Assembly (NCBI RefSeq): GCF_003286085.1
Contig: NW_020825330.1
Coordinates: 496,001-560,000, forward strand
Source: Drosophila persimilis
Lineage: Eukaryota; Arthropoda; Insecta; Diptera; Drosophilidae
Length of the DNA: 64,000 bases
Reading direction: 5' to 3'
How positions within the stretch are numbered: the first letter of the stretch is position 1; each line of letters starts with the position of its first letter. The translations under genes and the position numbers were made by a program. The notes beneath the pieces were generated by a model. It worked only from the letters and a program-made list of their open reading frames with translations, ran no database searches and was not told where the DNA came from. Positions 32,205 through 46,500 of the stretch are shown here, one piece after another.

Positions 32205-33446
32205 CTTGGGTAGCCAGGAGACACTTGTTACAGCTCCAGCTTTAGCTCCAGCCATATTTACAAAATTCTAAAACCTGCACAGTACCCATCGGCCCGCCGG
32301 ATGTGTCCCGATGATAATCTGAATATTTCTAATTATTTTAAAATATTTTTTTATAACTAATGATTGTTGCTTGCTTGCGGGAATTTCCAAATTGTATTGT
32401 TTTTAAAGATTTTCTTGGAATAATTAGAACAAATTTTACAATTGATTAAATTTGAGTTATTCCTCAGCCTGTCTTGCCCTGCCCTGACCTGCCGAAGATA
32501 ATGGCAGCTAAGCTGGAAGATAAATATTAAAAAAAGAAGCAAAGTAAGGTTTAGGGTACTTGTGTGCAGAACATGAAGTACAGTTCAAGGTAGAGCTCTA
32601 CTAGCCTTTTCGCAGTATTCTCTGCGCTAGGAGAGTTTTCAATTTTCTGTCGAAAAATGCAAAAGGCATTCCACGTGGAGTACGCCTAGGCCTTAAGAAG
32701 ACAAATTTTAATTTTTATATGTTGAAGTCCGGGGAGGTAGCGTGGTGTATTGAGCTTCCGCTTCCTTCCTCACATGAACTAGTAGTATTTGAAAGTTCCA
32801 CCCAAAAGCTGCAACAGCTGCTTGAAAGCTTTGCCAAACACTCTCTTGGCACTCGTTCTCTTGCACTCGCTCTCTTGGCGCAAGTCTTCGGCAGCAGAGA
32901 AAAAACCGGGAGTGGGAGATTGAGAGGGAGAAAGGGAAAGGGACAGAGAGTGAAGTTCCTGTGGTGCTGCTGGAAATTGTTGCAGAGAGGCAACAACAGC
33001 AGCAGCGCAGTTAAAAAAATTCTTTAACAATAAATACACACACATTCATATGTACATACAGTACGTGTCGTACATACACATAGATGTAGAGGTAAATCGC
33101 GATACGTGAAAAAAACATACAACTCAAAAGTATGGAAATTTGTTTCTAAAAGTATACTTAAGTGGACATTTCCAGTGCTACATGCCACAGAGTGCAGCGT
33201 TAAGCTCTCCGAAGTACATATGTATGTACATACGTAGTATGTATGTACACCCAGATGTATGTATGTACACACGCCAATGTGTGCGTGTGTTGAAGACCCG
33301 AAGATTTTCTAACCTGGATAAAATATACATCACATCAATATATCGCCATGCAATGCTGAGCACTTGAACTAGAAGCCACTACAAAGATACAGCATACTGG
33401 ATACAGGGTACAGGGTACAGGGTACAGGATACAGGATACAGCCAAC
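32205..33446. other. S6KL 3' UTR and upstream region of the double-BTB gene
   Basis: AT-rich S6KL 3' region, followed from about 32870 by a purine-rich GAGAGGGAGAAAGGG stretch. CATATGTACATAC palindromes lie at 33050-33080 and 33215-33260. A (GGATACA/GGGTACA)n tandem lies at 33397-33440, immediately before the next ATG. The promoter of the downstream gene must be here; no TATA box is obvious. Confidence 0.5.
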
Positions 33447-36400
33447 ATGTCGCTGGTCCACACGTTTCTCGGAACCTGGGAGGTAAGCAGCAGTCCCCCA
33501 AATCACGCCTGGCCTGGCTGGTGTTTCACATGCCCCGGGCCCCGTGCCCCATGCCCCCCTTTTTTTGTCTATTGACAGATTGTCTGCTGCACCTTCGAGG
33601 AGAAGCGTGAGCTATCTGGCCTAGAGGGGTATGTATGTTGTGTGCGACATTGACATTTAACTTTCTGACACCTTCTGGAATTTTAGAATCAAATTTCGCC
33701 TAGACGATACCAGCGATATTACTTGGTATAATGATTTGGTCAGTCCACTTCCTGAAACACAAGACTGCGGCACTTTCTGCGACTCGGCGAGTGTTTTATT
33801 TAGCTGTGAGACCTTCGATGTGCACGAGACGAATCCCCGTCTCGTGTTTGGAGCCTTTGCCGGCCACAGCATTGAGTTTAGCGTGAGTATTCTCCAATCA
33901 CAGTCCCAATTCCAATCCCAATCCCGAACCCGTACATATGTTTAGTATGTAAGTATAGTCTAGGCGGATTAACTAACGCTGTCTTAGGTTTACGTTACCT
34001 TTTAGACCAACACCTTAACACCGACTGATACGCTGGTGCTCAGTTGTGAGAACTGGTACGCCGTCGAATGCAAGCGACTGCAAGACGGCCAGGCTGCCGG
34101 TCAGGAGAAGCAACTGAGCTTTGGCGAAGCCCTGCAGGAGTCCTACTTCAGCGATGTGATGGTTAAGAGCGCCAATGGATTGGAATATGCCCTGCATGCC
34201 TCCATTCTGCGGCTCAACGGATTCGACTGCAGTATGTGCGTTAACAGTGCTCCGGCATCATCGCGACAAGTCGTCAAAAGTGCACCTGGAACTGGACCTT
34301 GTCATAGCGGACCAAACACACCCAATCCCAATCCGAATCCAATTCGAATTTCCGTGGCCCACGCCACCGGCGATGATGAGCACCAGAAGTCATTGCCGCG
34401 CCTGAATCTATCGCCCATTTATCTCCAGCCCCCCTGTGATTTCCAGACTCTGGCGGGTCTGGGGGCCCAACGAGTGCACCAATTCAGCAGCAGCTTCAAC
34501 TGCCTCAGCAATGGCAACGATTCGGAACCGGCGATCAGTGCAGGGGGCACAGGCACGGGCCTGCTCAGCGTCGAGTGCGGTGGTGGCATGTATCGATTTC
34601 CGCCTACCTCACATTCCGACTCGCACCTGGAAACGTCGCAGTCCCACTGCAAGAACATATTCAATTTTTGTCAGGATCTAATAATACAGCCAACCCCATC
34701 CCCGTTGCTGCCTGCGGGCGGATTGAGCGCTGGCCTCGCTGTATGCAGCATTAGGCGACCGCCTTTGTCGCCGTATCGGGCCCGCAGCCCTTCGCCGTTT
34801 CCCAGCTCCATGGACACGCCGCCGTCGTCCCCACTGACACCGGTAGGCGTTCTGTGCAACTTGCCCACTTTCCTCTTGAGCCCCATTCTTCACTGGCTGT
34901 ACACGGAGTCCATGCTCCCGGACCTTGAGGAGGATGTCTGCGAGAAGCTGATAGACTTTGCCGAATCGCAGCCATCGCTGACTAAACTGGTAGAGCCAAC
35001 GCGCAAGTACCTGAGGCTGATGAAACTGAAAAAATGTAACTAGAAACCAAATATCCAAATGTCTAAACAACCAAGCTCCAGTTTCTGATCTCTGATCTCC
35101 AATTGCAGTTGTTGTCAACGTGACTATGAATCTACATGGGATCCTTAATCGCGTTATACAGTGCATCAATCCCGTGAGCATCTCACACGAGCCTGCGCAG
35201 CTGTGTGTCACGTTTCAGGATGCGTTGCGAGAGTGTGCCATAGGTAAGAGAGCGGCAACATACCTTTCAGATGCCACAGATCAGAGTTCCCAGCTCACTT
35301 TTTTAATGTGTTCGTGCGATTGCCAGGTTGCGCGAAGGTACTGCAATTCTGTAATATTTTCATCACGGATGCCACACATATGACGCGATATCAGAAGAAT
35401 GAAATTGTCAAGTATATCCGCACCCGTATTCCAATTTTCATGTCACAAATACAGCAGCTGCTGCGCAACGTGCTCGGTGTCTTTGTGGGACTAACTGTCG
35501 AGGAGAAAGCCGAGCTGGTGAACTATCTAGTACCTGAAGTGAGTAAACAGAGCCGAGCCACATTCCATTGCATTCCTCCCCTACACCACTGACTCGTTTC
35601 CACAGATTGAATCCACATTATTTGTATTAACTGCTGTGATAGAAGAAATCAAAAACTCGTTGGAAATTATGTGCAAGGTACGTACCGAACTTTGACTGAT
35701 GGAATGATTGATCAACGCTCTCTCTCCCTCACTTCCCCTTAGGACCTTAATTGCTCCCATTTGGAACTGCCACAGCAACAGCAGCAGGCAGATGATGCTA
35801 TTGTCATGCAACTGCACTATGTCGATCCGGGCGGCGGTGAACCTTCGGTGCCACGGCCCCGTCGCGGTGCTCCCGTGGGTCTTACACTCTACGACAATCA
35901 CCACACGGACAAGAAGCGTCTGAGCTCCGCCGAGAACGATCTGAAATTCGTTCTCTACATGTATGAAGTGCGGAAAATGCGTGACATTTACGGACGGATT
36001 GTAGCTGCCCTTGAAATAATCAATGATAAAAAGTATATAGATATATGCTGGATCTGTCTCGACTCCCATTCATGCTGCCATTTCATTTCTGTCTGTCTTT
36101 CCAGAACGACATTCTGCGACATGGATTTCCTAAGCAAGATTAGTACAATTAATCAAAACTTAGAGCAGCTGATTGTTGACATTCCCGCATATATTTTCAT
36201 AGTCGAGAACATGTCTGATCGCCTCGATGACAAATTGGGCTGGAAGGAGTTTAAGTTTTGCTTTAAGCTGGCCACCAGTCAGATTGTGAGTAAATCAATA
36301 GATGCCATAGATGCGATTAGATGGATGATTCTCTTTCCCATGTACAGAACGGCGTTATCGCAAAGCTTCTGGATCACAAGAGTGCCCTACGAGACGCCAT

Positions 36401-37601
36401 CAGTCAGATATGTATGCTGGTGCACAAGGAGGAATTCACGCAGTCTCTTATTGAACTGGGACTATTGGACTCCAGTGGCTCCTCCAGTGGGGAGGCGAGC
36501 CAAGATTTGAAAATGGCCGATCATGAAAATAACCTGAATGTGAGCTTGAGTAATGCGGAACAGCTTCGACTCAATCAACAGCATTATTATGACTACAAGA
36601 GCATTAAGGTTTGCACTGCACCGATCACGGATAGCTTTATCCATTTTCTTGATCCCTTTATCGTCTTCTATCCCTTAGTTAAATCTCATTCGACATCTTT
36701 GCGAACCACCGATTGCAGCCAACAGCAATCTGTCGAAGAACGCACTCCGCTTGTTGCACTCCACCCAGCTGGCGGACATGGAGTTCGAGGTGCACACGCA
36801 TGCATCAACCGGAAATGCGTTGGACACAGAGGCCACGCCGACATCAACATCAGCCTCCACCGGAGGAGGAGAACCTGCGTCATCAGCTTTGCAGGTGCAC
36901 AGCTTCAAGGCACATCGCGTAATTGTCGCTGCTCGATGCGAATGGTTTAAGAAGGCCCTGATGTCTGGCATGCAGGAGTCAATCAATAGAAAAGTCATCA
37001 TCACGGACACCTCGCCGGTGATCTTTCGCCGCTTGCTGTTGTACCTCTATGGGGCACCAATTGATCGTACGGTGGGGGCCGAGCAGGTCTGCGAACTGAT
37101 GCTATTGGCAGATCGTTATTCCATTGATGATCTAAAAGTAAGTGGGGAATGGAGTCACCATTCCACCCGGGTGCATCCGTCCCTAACACACTCTCTGCTT
37201 TAACAGGAACTGTGCGAGAATACATTGTACTCTCTGATTGACGAGGACTCGGTGGTCTGTCTTCTGGGCATTGCGGATAGATACATGGCTACTGCTCTGA
37301 AGTCGAAATGCCTCTCATTCCTATCCCAGCATTCACAGCTCACCAAGTGCGAAATATTTAAGGAATTGCCGCAAACCCTCCAGGTGAGAGCCCCCCCGCA
37401 TTGAAAGCCTTTTGAGTTAACTGACCTCTGAACCTCTTTCCATTTTAGCTAGAGGTAATGGATCTAATACATTGGTTCGGCCGTGTTTCGGAGCCTTGGA
37501 ACGATCGTGGATTCAAGCCGCGCAGTAGTTCTCGGCATAGCCTCAAGAGCCCCTCGAAGCCACGTTCGCGATCCCGAAAGTCCTCGCCATCCTATATGTG
37601 A
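33447..37601 (+). CDS. Uncharacterised protein with two BTB/POZ domains, 13 exons
   Basis: Exons are 33447-33482, 33579-33628, 33687-33882, 34006-35035, 35109-35243, 35327-35538, 35606-35677, 35743-36032, 36105-36285, 36348-36608, 36679-37137, 37207-37383 and 37449-37601; all phases agree, giving 1083 residues. Residues 1-120 look like a beta-rich region (FLGTWEIV, RLVFGAFAGHSIEF). A first BTB begins at about 131 (SYFSDVMVKS, LHASILRL), is interrupted by about 220 residues of Pro/Ser-rich insert, and resumes at about 391 (PILHWLYTESM). Helical regions at 440-820 show no motif I know. A second, more canonical BTB spans about 850-1030 (ADMEFEV, KAHRVIVAARCEWFKKAL, LLYLYGAPIDRT). The tail is Arg/Ser-rich. 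BTB proteins often dimerise or adapt substrates to Cullin-3; that role is only inferred here. The exon 4 donor (GTAACT) is weak. Confidence 0.85.
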
Positions 37602-40062
37602 CGCCGGCAAAGCGCCACTGAACACACGACGAATGCCAACTTCTTGTGATAATTCTAGAAGACTTCGGAATCGAATGAAACGGTAGTCTGTAAGGGTGAC
37701 ACGGATGGTAACATGGTAACAAGAGGAAGGGCTATGGCTTAGTCAGATGCCAAAATAGCAAACAAAAAATTACGAAAAGGTGTGGTTCACAAGGCTAATA
37801 TGTACTAGGACTTTCACTTTGACTCTGGTCTCAGTAGCATAACTAAAAATCAAGCCAAAACTCAAAGGGAAAAACCGGCAAAAATTACCTGATTTTAAAA
37901 GTTTTTTATTTAGTTCTCTAATATGTAGATAGAAATAATTTGATCACTCGTATTACTCGTAAATACATACATACATATGTAGGTATTTATATACTATTGA
38001 GAACAAAAAAGACCGCGCAGTATAACATTTTCTCTCTAATTAATTGATGTACGAGTGTATATGCAACAAAAAAGAAAATTTTTGATAAATGCAAGTGATC
38101 TTTGCGCAAATAGGTATGGTATTGTATTGTGTACGTCTTCGACCATAACACGCACACACTAGTATTTTATTCGCATTGGACGGACCACTCTCATGTTTTT
38201 CGCTATGAGGTTCGATTCCGAATGTGTTTGTATTTTTGACATTTACTATACATCTAGAGGTACCATATATATGAATGTGTATGTATGTTTGTATTCAAAA
38301 TAGTATAAATTATAGTAAAACTTATGAAATTTGTGTAACATAACATGTTAATATTGCTATTACATATATGTATGTACATTATGTTACCGAAACATAGCAC
38401 TCAATTTGTACGACTCGAAGAGCCCATGCAAAGATATCGGCGTTTGCCATAAAATGTGTGTATTACCGAAGACTATACAGTACCAAGATGTGGCATGAAG
38501 GACGGTACCAAGAAACTCTTCTATGGCGTAGACAGGGGCGCGTGCGGGGCTTCAGTTCTCTTTTAGGCTATCCCTCGCATGTGACCGTGGCCCACTGCCT
38601 ACCCACTCGGGTTCGGCCACTCAGCTCGTCTGGGTCCCAAACTTTTCTAGCAACAAAATGTACATATATTGTACAGTCTTTGGTACTACACGACTGGACT
38701 GGACTGGACTGTACTGGACTGATGGGTACCGTGCTTGATTCTTCGGCGTGTAACGATCTGTATCTGTATCAGTATCTTTATCTATATCTGTGTATCTGTG
38801 ACTGCTTTTCATTTGATTTGGGGGACCCTCTTCCAAAATGTGCTCGCCTAGTACTTGTAATCTGATGGGTAGATAGAATCTTGTAGTTCTGAAACTGAAA
38901 ATAACTGAAAAACTGAAATTACAATGCAGCTACATTTAGGGTAGACTAAAGTGATCTGAGAACTAATCTTATTGCTAACAGAAAACTGTACATAGATTTG
39001 GTATTTAAAGCACTCGATTACTTCAAATATATGTAAAACTGGACAATGCACGTGTACGTTTTTATATGTAATGTACATACTTAAATAGATGCATATGTAT
39101 AACGGTCAAATAACAGCTAACATAATTAATTAACAGATTATTTTCAACAATACTTCTTGTACTTGATCCTTGATCCTCAGTGTAACCTACGATTAATGAT
39201 GACTTCAACGTGTACAAACATTGTGTTTATAGTTATTTAATACATTTCTTGTTGTATTTTTGAAAAAAAAAAACAAAACACAAAAAAAGTCTTATTAATT
39301 CTGAAAATAAAATAATTTAAAATCCGTGTGTACATCAAACTATTGTGTGTTTTTCGCATAGATCTGGTTCGGCTGAATGAGCCATATAAAAGTCTATTCC
39401 AGAAATAGAGGAGAGCATAACAGGAAGGGAGGTGTTGAAATTTTTGAATTTAGTGCTCTTTGGCGCCAAAGGTAGAGATGAGCCACGATAGGCGATATAT
39501 CCCTACGTGCACAGATGTCCCGCTAACAGCAGCGGTGTTGAAAATATCGCTCGCAATGGCCATGGGGGGGGGGGGGGGCAGTGGCAGTCCTATTGGAAGG
39601 GACAGTGGCTCTTGCAAGGTATATTCATTCATCATACATATTGTGATATAATGATTTAATTAAGCCATCGTCCCAATAAGAAAAAAGCTCAAATTAAGAG
39701 AGTACATATGCATATGTGCATGTATAATAGATCCAATAAGTTATTACATTAAACTTTCATACTTATTGTACATACATACACACATAGAAACATCCCCTTT
39801 TATGTATAATCCTTGCTGCTCATTTGCTCGCGACTTTTCGTACCGTACCGTACCCCTTCCAGTTCCGTTCCGTTCCCTTTCCGATTTCGTTCTTGCTTCT
39901 GACTTCCAGCGGAACAGTTGCGGGAACTGTTGTTGGATGCCTGCTGCCTGCTGTAGCAGCTTTTCCACAGAAGTGCGAGAGATACCAAAAACCGAGCGGA
40001 GCGTTTTCGCTCATTCGGTTTTGGCGCTCTGCTCTATCTTTCTCTCTCTCTCTCTCTCTCTC
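37602..40062 (+). other. 3' UTR of the double-BTB gene and intergenic region before the RGS gene
   Basis: AT-rich non-coding sequence. An AATAAA at 39306-39311 is a possible end of a long 3' UTR. A run of 15 G lies at 39564-39578. GGACT repeats lie at 38695-38715 and (GTACC)n at about 39840-39855. CATATGTA palindromes lie near 37975 and 38365. A (CT)n tract at 40036-40062 leads into a candidate RGS-gene initiator. Confidence 0.45.
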
Positions 40063-40068
40063 TCAGTT
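40063..40068 (+). promoter_or_regulatory. Candidate initiator for the RGS gene (TCAGTT after a CT/GAGA tract)
   Basis: TCAGTT directly follows about 25 bases of CT dinucleotide, a typical GAGA-factor promoter layout. Downstream donors at 40247 (GTGAGC) and 40652 (GTGAGT) could end alternative non-coding first exons that splice to the acceptor at 51088-51089. Confidence 0.4.
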
Positions 40069-41104
40069 TTTATTTTACTTCGTTTTTCTCTGTGGGCTGC
40101 CTGCGCGCTGCATTTGACCGCGACTCAGTAGCAAAGGAAAATCCATTTTCCATTTTTCTAGACGCGGACACAGGCTCTGAGTATCGTGTGCGGCGGACGT
40201 CCTTGTCCTTCGTGCGTCGTTTGCTCGCACTGGCTGACGGTTTTTGGTGAGCATAATCAAAATGGATGAAAAAATGAGAAAGCCAGGATGAAAATTAACA
40301 AAAAAACAAAAAAAATTATCCGCTGTCGTAACTGGATTCTGAAAACTTGCCAATACGTCTCAAAAATTCGCTGATATCGAAAAATAAATAGAAAACTAAT
40401 TAAATAAAAGCTGTGCTGCCTACGAAGTGCATTCGGAGTGTGATACAATTTTTTTCTAATTTTTTTTTTTAGAAATTTTTGTGCGTGTTAAGTGCAACAA
40501 AAAAATAATAAGAATACGTGGAAAACGAATCGAATCGAGATTCTTCGAATGAAGAGGAAGACCATCCACAAAAAACCAAAACCAAAAGCAAAAGCAAATG
40601 GGAAAGGCAGCGCAATAAGGCAGAAAAAATACTTTGCCTGTGTGTGCAAAAGTGAGTCTGTTCTGTTCTGTTCCGTTATGTTCTCTTCTGTTCCGTTCTG
40701 TTCTGTTCTGTTAGTTGTGTGTTAGCATTGACAGTGAAAATTTTTGTTGTGTTGTGAGTTTTTGCGTTACAGTTATGCCTCCTCTGGACGTCTTTTGAGT
40801 GGAGGATGTGTGTCTGGGATGTCTTACGTATACATACATACAAACATACATACATACATGTATGTACATATGTTTCTTTGAAAGTGTTTATGTTGATGTG
40901 CGCTCGTGCTTTAAAAATTGTTTCAGTTGGTTTTTTGGCTAAACAATTTGTTTTGCTTGACCCAGGAAAGTACACGGCACATACACCCGTACACACACAC
41001 AAATACTCATGTCGTGTGTGTGCACACAACTAAACAATATGGTATATAGAGTTCCGGGAGAAGTTGCTATCCAGCTGGTTCGTGGCTTTATGTACATGTT
41101 TATG

Positions 41105-41135
<31 letters not shown>

Positions 41136-43506
41136 GTACGCGCACATGCATATGCAAATATTAAATAACCAGTGAATCTATGTACATATGTAAAAGAACG
41201 ATATAGTGCTTTCTATTCTTTATAAATTCAAATTGAGAAAAGTCAAACTTACAAACATACATACATATGTACATATGAACACATGTATGCACATAGATAC
41301 GTAATAACAGTGGGAAAAAGGAGAGAGAGGAGCGGTAAGGGGCCAGCAATGTTTGCAACAAAAACTGCTTCGACGACAGCACTGCTTGCTGGAGGCATAA
41401 CCAAAAGGAGCACCCCGCCTCGCGCAACTCCCCTCCACTCCACAGCTAGTGCCTACGCTGCCAGAGTGTTCGCTCTATAAAAAGTAAATGTAGATGTGCT
41501 CAAAAATTGTTTTGCGCATTTTGGGCTGTGGGATGGCTTGTCGGATGGCTTTGAGCGGAGACAACTTCTCTACTCTACTTTCTGCCTGAGCAAATGTTCT
41601 GTTCCGTTCCGTTCTGTTCTGTTCTGTTCTTGGTGCTGCTGACATTGTTGTTGTTGTGCGTTTGCTCAGAGCCCGACGCGGACACACACACACGCACACA
41701 CACACAGAAAATCATCATCAATTACTTAGTACCCCCTCCCGCCACCCCTCTCCCACGCAGGGCAAAAAAAGGAGAAAAACCACGTAGTATGCTATCTGCT
41801 GCGCCTATCAAAGCTTTTTGTTGCTCGGGCGGGCTCTCTTTTGGCTCGATGTATGCGTACCAGCTCACACACACCCACACATGCATACATATTAGAAAAC
41901 ACACACAAAACAATCCGCCTAGGAGCACTGCTCCGCTCTGCTGTTGTGTTGTGGCGCTGATACTGTACTATTTTAATTTATTAGCCTGTACATACATATG
42001 TACACATGATATAGTACATATGTACAGATCTGTATGTACATAGATTAATGTGTGAAAGTTGTGTGAAAGTTGTGCGAAACTTGGTCGGCGGCTATTGATA
42101 CTCCTGATACCTGACAGGAATCAATGTTCTTTACGCTGCGATCATCATTCAGGGTTGTTTTTGTTTGACATTTGATACAGACATACATACACATACATAT
42201 GTCTGTTCATATGGATCGCCTTTGTAGCGATCATTTAAAAATGAGTCATTTCATTCATGTGTCACGAAATGCACATTTCCGTGCTGATATTTAGCGTGCA
42301 GGATCCTTTTCGAGACACCACCATCGTCTATCTTTAGGCGTTCTTTGTGCTTTACGATCTGTTCACACCAGATGTTTATCCGCACCGGAAATGGGATAAT
42401 GTATGATGTACATATGTACATATACTATGTGGGTGTATAGTTATGAATAAACTCAATCAGGAGTGGCATCCATATGGAGTGCATCCATATCTGACAGAAT
42501 TGGTAACGTAACGCCGCGGATCTAATGCCCAATACTTCATATATCACGCCAGAAAATGTTAGACAGACGGTCCAGACAGATATGCAATTCGCAGAGTTTT
42601 GCAATTTTGTGGCTCAACCGCGAAAACCGCTTCTGTTTTTTAGAACCGCTCATTCGATTATTGCCATCTTTTTTGGTGAACGGAAAGGCCCATATTGCAT
42701 AATTTGGTTTCGAAAACTTTTCAGTGGCATTTATCGACATTTCCGCTACATACAATATAGAGTACGATTCAGCGGGGAAGAACAGCGTTGTTAAGTGTTC
42801 CTCGGCTTTAAGGGTAAATCCAGCTTGAACCAGGTTTAGGATGTGCCGTAAAGGCCGATGGATGGGTAGGGGAACCCCCTCAATCCGTAATGTTGGATCG
42901 AAAAGCAGTCGCAAGAAGTTACTCTTCGGTTACCGCGGTTATCGGCGCGATGGAAACCCATGGAAATTGTTGAATTTCCAATGGGAATACAAGTAGCAAG
43001 AACATCGCTCGTAGCCCCTCAACGGGGTGGCCTATCGAATGCAATTGCTAATAATATCGACGGCCAGCCTTTGCTGCATTCATTCTTTGCACTTTGTTTG
43101 TTCATGTTTGCCATTGAACACTTAGCATCCCCGGGGATCAAAGGCCAATTATGATGTATGTTTATGCGCAGATGCACATACATACATTTATGACTGGCAG
43201 CGTAGTCGCGTTGTTCAATTACCTCCTTCAGCCTTCCCCCCTTCGCTCCACGCTCCACGCTCCACGCTCGTTCCTACCATCCATTCACATCCCCTCCACA
43301 TCCATTCCACCCCCGCCCACCTTCTTCGGCCAAACACCCTACCATTCCCTACTTACCATTCGGCATCGACATCGGCATCGGCATCGGCATCGCGGTGTGT
43401 GTTGTTTATCTTTGTTTTCCTTTGTATGCACACGAAATGTTTTTATTCAGCTTTTCTTTAAATGTGTATGGGTAGTCTGCATGTATGCAAATGTGTGAAT
43501 GGGTGA

Positions 43507-43541
<35 letters not shown>

Positions 43542-46500
43542 CTAGTGTAAGTGCGGCCATAAGTTCTGTAGGGTTCTGTTCTGTTCTGTTCCGTTCCGTT
43601 CTATTCTCCTCTCTTGTATAGTCTTTGGTATTAAATTGGCCTGGCCGGCTGGCTGGCTTTTTGTATTTATTTATTTATTTGTATACCCTTGCAGGCAGGG
43701 CGGTGCAGAGCAGAGCAGAGCAGGGCAGGGCAGGGCAGGGCAGGGGCCTTAATGGTTTTGTTTCGGTCGCTGGAAAAACCTCCAAAAACCACCAGAAAAA
43801 CTACATACGAGTACTTTTTGAAAACGAGATTTCATTTGAAAAGAGACGCCAGGGGAAGGAGTGGAGTCGAGTATAGTGGCATTTTGAAAGGCTAGAACAT
43901 CTGCAGAACATCTAGAACATCTAGAACATATGTACATATGTATGTACATATATCACGTATACGTATAGCCTTTGGCACTAGGAGACCTACGAGACATTGC
44001 TTACCCAACACACAATTTCGTGTATGGGGTTTTTGATCTTTTTTAAACCATTAACCGCTGTTTGGGCAGCGGGGTATCCTGCAGTCGAGACATTTCTTTT
44101 GCACTCCCAACACACACACTGACGTTTGCACGACTGCAAATACATACATGCCTATATATGTACATACATACGTGTACGTTATAGCATTTACGGCGTAATT
44201 ACTCACTCACCCACCGCATGAATCGAGACGGTCGGACGAACCGAACGAATTTACATATCTACACACATACATGTGTACCTCTGGGTGTGTGTATTTATTA
44301 TTAAGTTGATGAAAGTTGATTCGGAATCTTCTTACCATACGCTGTCTAATATTTGAACTCTTTGAACTGTTCGCCCTTTAAGCAAGTTTCTTGTTTCTGC
44401 ATCTTGACAAACGGCCTGCTCGTCGATTAACGTGGGCTAAAGGACATGGGATATGGGATATAGTAAGCTGTAGATGTAGACTGTGTGACAGGATATCCAA
44501 TGTCCTGAATTCCTGAAGCTAGCCAAACCAAGTATTTGAATATAGCCACCCCACCACTGCACACAACAAATTGTACCCAAATCTTTTTCAAGTGACTTTT
44601 TATAAGTCACTATATATCAGCAGATTTGTAGCTCCGCAAACGATCGCCAAATGAAGTCCACCAACACAATGCATCATGCATCAGGTGCCATCTATCATGT
44701 TTTGAGTGCTGGTAAACGACTGTGAGACACTATGATAATCGCTTCAGAACCTGTCGATATTGTCTTCGAAGCACCGCAGGATATCTGTAGCTAAATTGAT
44801 GATGTATTATTGTTATGTCAGCTATCAAAATAGGCCAACAGCAATGCATCATGCATCATGCATCATGCATTCCAACGCCTGAACTTCTGCACCAATCAAG
44901 TGCGTTAGCCAGCGAGCAATCCATCACGTATCCCTGATCAAGTTCAAGGGCCGTAAACGCGCCCATTGAGCGCCCAGCTTGTGGCCCTGAAAGTTAGGCT
45001 TTCGATCACTCGTTACTTAGTCACCTATCGATCGTTTGCAGGTCCATTCACGTTAGTCCACGAGATTCTACTCGCTGCTTGTTATTTGTTCGCGAGACTT
45101 CAGTCATCGCTCTCGGTTTTGTCTCAGGAAATATGTATGTACGTACAACGTATATACATATGTAAAAGTTATTTTGTACATACTCGTTTGTATGTGTATG
45201 TTCAGCCTCCGTCTAGAGTTTATTTATTTATTTGCATTCGCTTGGCGCTTATTCTCTTGGTATCTGGGAAAAGTGCGATTATTTATTTTTCGAAACTTAA
45301 TAATTTCGACAGGGTACACTCACACACACACACACACACACACATGTACATCGGTATGTACACACACGGAGAAGCGCGAAGCAAATGCAATACCGAAAAT
45401 TGGATCTAGGAAGGAGCCACAGCCACAGCCAGAAGTCCGATTTGTAATTCGTTGGCCAGTCTCAGAAGAGACACTAGCCTATGCCCATACACATGCACAC
45501 ATACATATATACTGTACATACTGTATATACTGTATATACTGCATGTGCTTGGTTGTATAATACTTTCTTCTGCTGGCGAGTACATGGCATGTACATTTTC
45601 CCATGTAAACGGCGCTGTTTTCGGTTGCCTTGGAACGGAGTGGAAGGTGGGGAAGGACTTAGCCCCCTCGGAGGGCTTAGACAATGGGGAATCGCAGGGT
45701 AATTCGTTAACAAAGCCCCGCTGCTTGGGGGAAAGCTGCACAGCAAACACAAGAGGTACGGGAGGCACAAGAGCACAGCGCGTAATCGCATCAGCTGCGC
45801 CGCGATGCATTCCATTGCACTGCATTGCTCGGCAATCAATATCAATTTAAAGATAAGCTCCTGCGAATGCGAAGGTTCAAAAGCCTCTCAGCCCTTGTGT
45901 ATGGCATGCGTGTAAGCTGCAGGCACTGGAAGAGCTAAATGCATCTTCAAAGTCTGTTTCTTCTAACGAGTACTCCTCGAGGACGAGCGTATGTCCTCCG
46001 CTCGGTGCACCCGCACTTAGCCCTGTACTCAGCCCTGTACGTACTCGTAGCGATAATCTCCATCCATCTTCTAGTGCCCCTGCCTGCGTTCATATGTACC
46101 TGCAGTAGGTACACAGTGGAACACAGTGCTCTCATGCTCTGATAAATATATACTTGTGGGTAGATATGCGGATCTGAAGTTTAGGATTAGACATTTTTAC
46201 TTTAGTTTGATTATCCGACGCATGCTTTCGCCCCTTGTTGCAAGACTTCGCTCGAGGGACCAAAAGGGTTTTCTACGGCGGGGTTTCAGCTCTCTGCTGC
46301 CTCCCTACAAATACACAGTCTTTGGCGACGCTCAACGCAGGTCGAGACTGGCGACTGGAGACCCTTCTGGGCCGGCTAGGTCGGAAGATTGCAAAAAGAT
46401 ATGCATGGCTTGTGCATGATTCATTTGGTTTAGCTCCTCTGAGGCTAGTCATAGCCCTATGTTTCGAGAAGGCACCAGCATACCGAAGGATCATTGAATG

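Noticed and set aside
44591-44611. 8-bp perfect stem with 5-base loop as a small RNA or terminator
   Set aside because: Too short for a microRNA precursor, and bacterial-type terminators do not apply in a fly genome.
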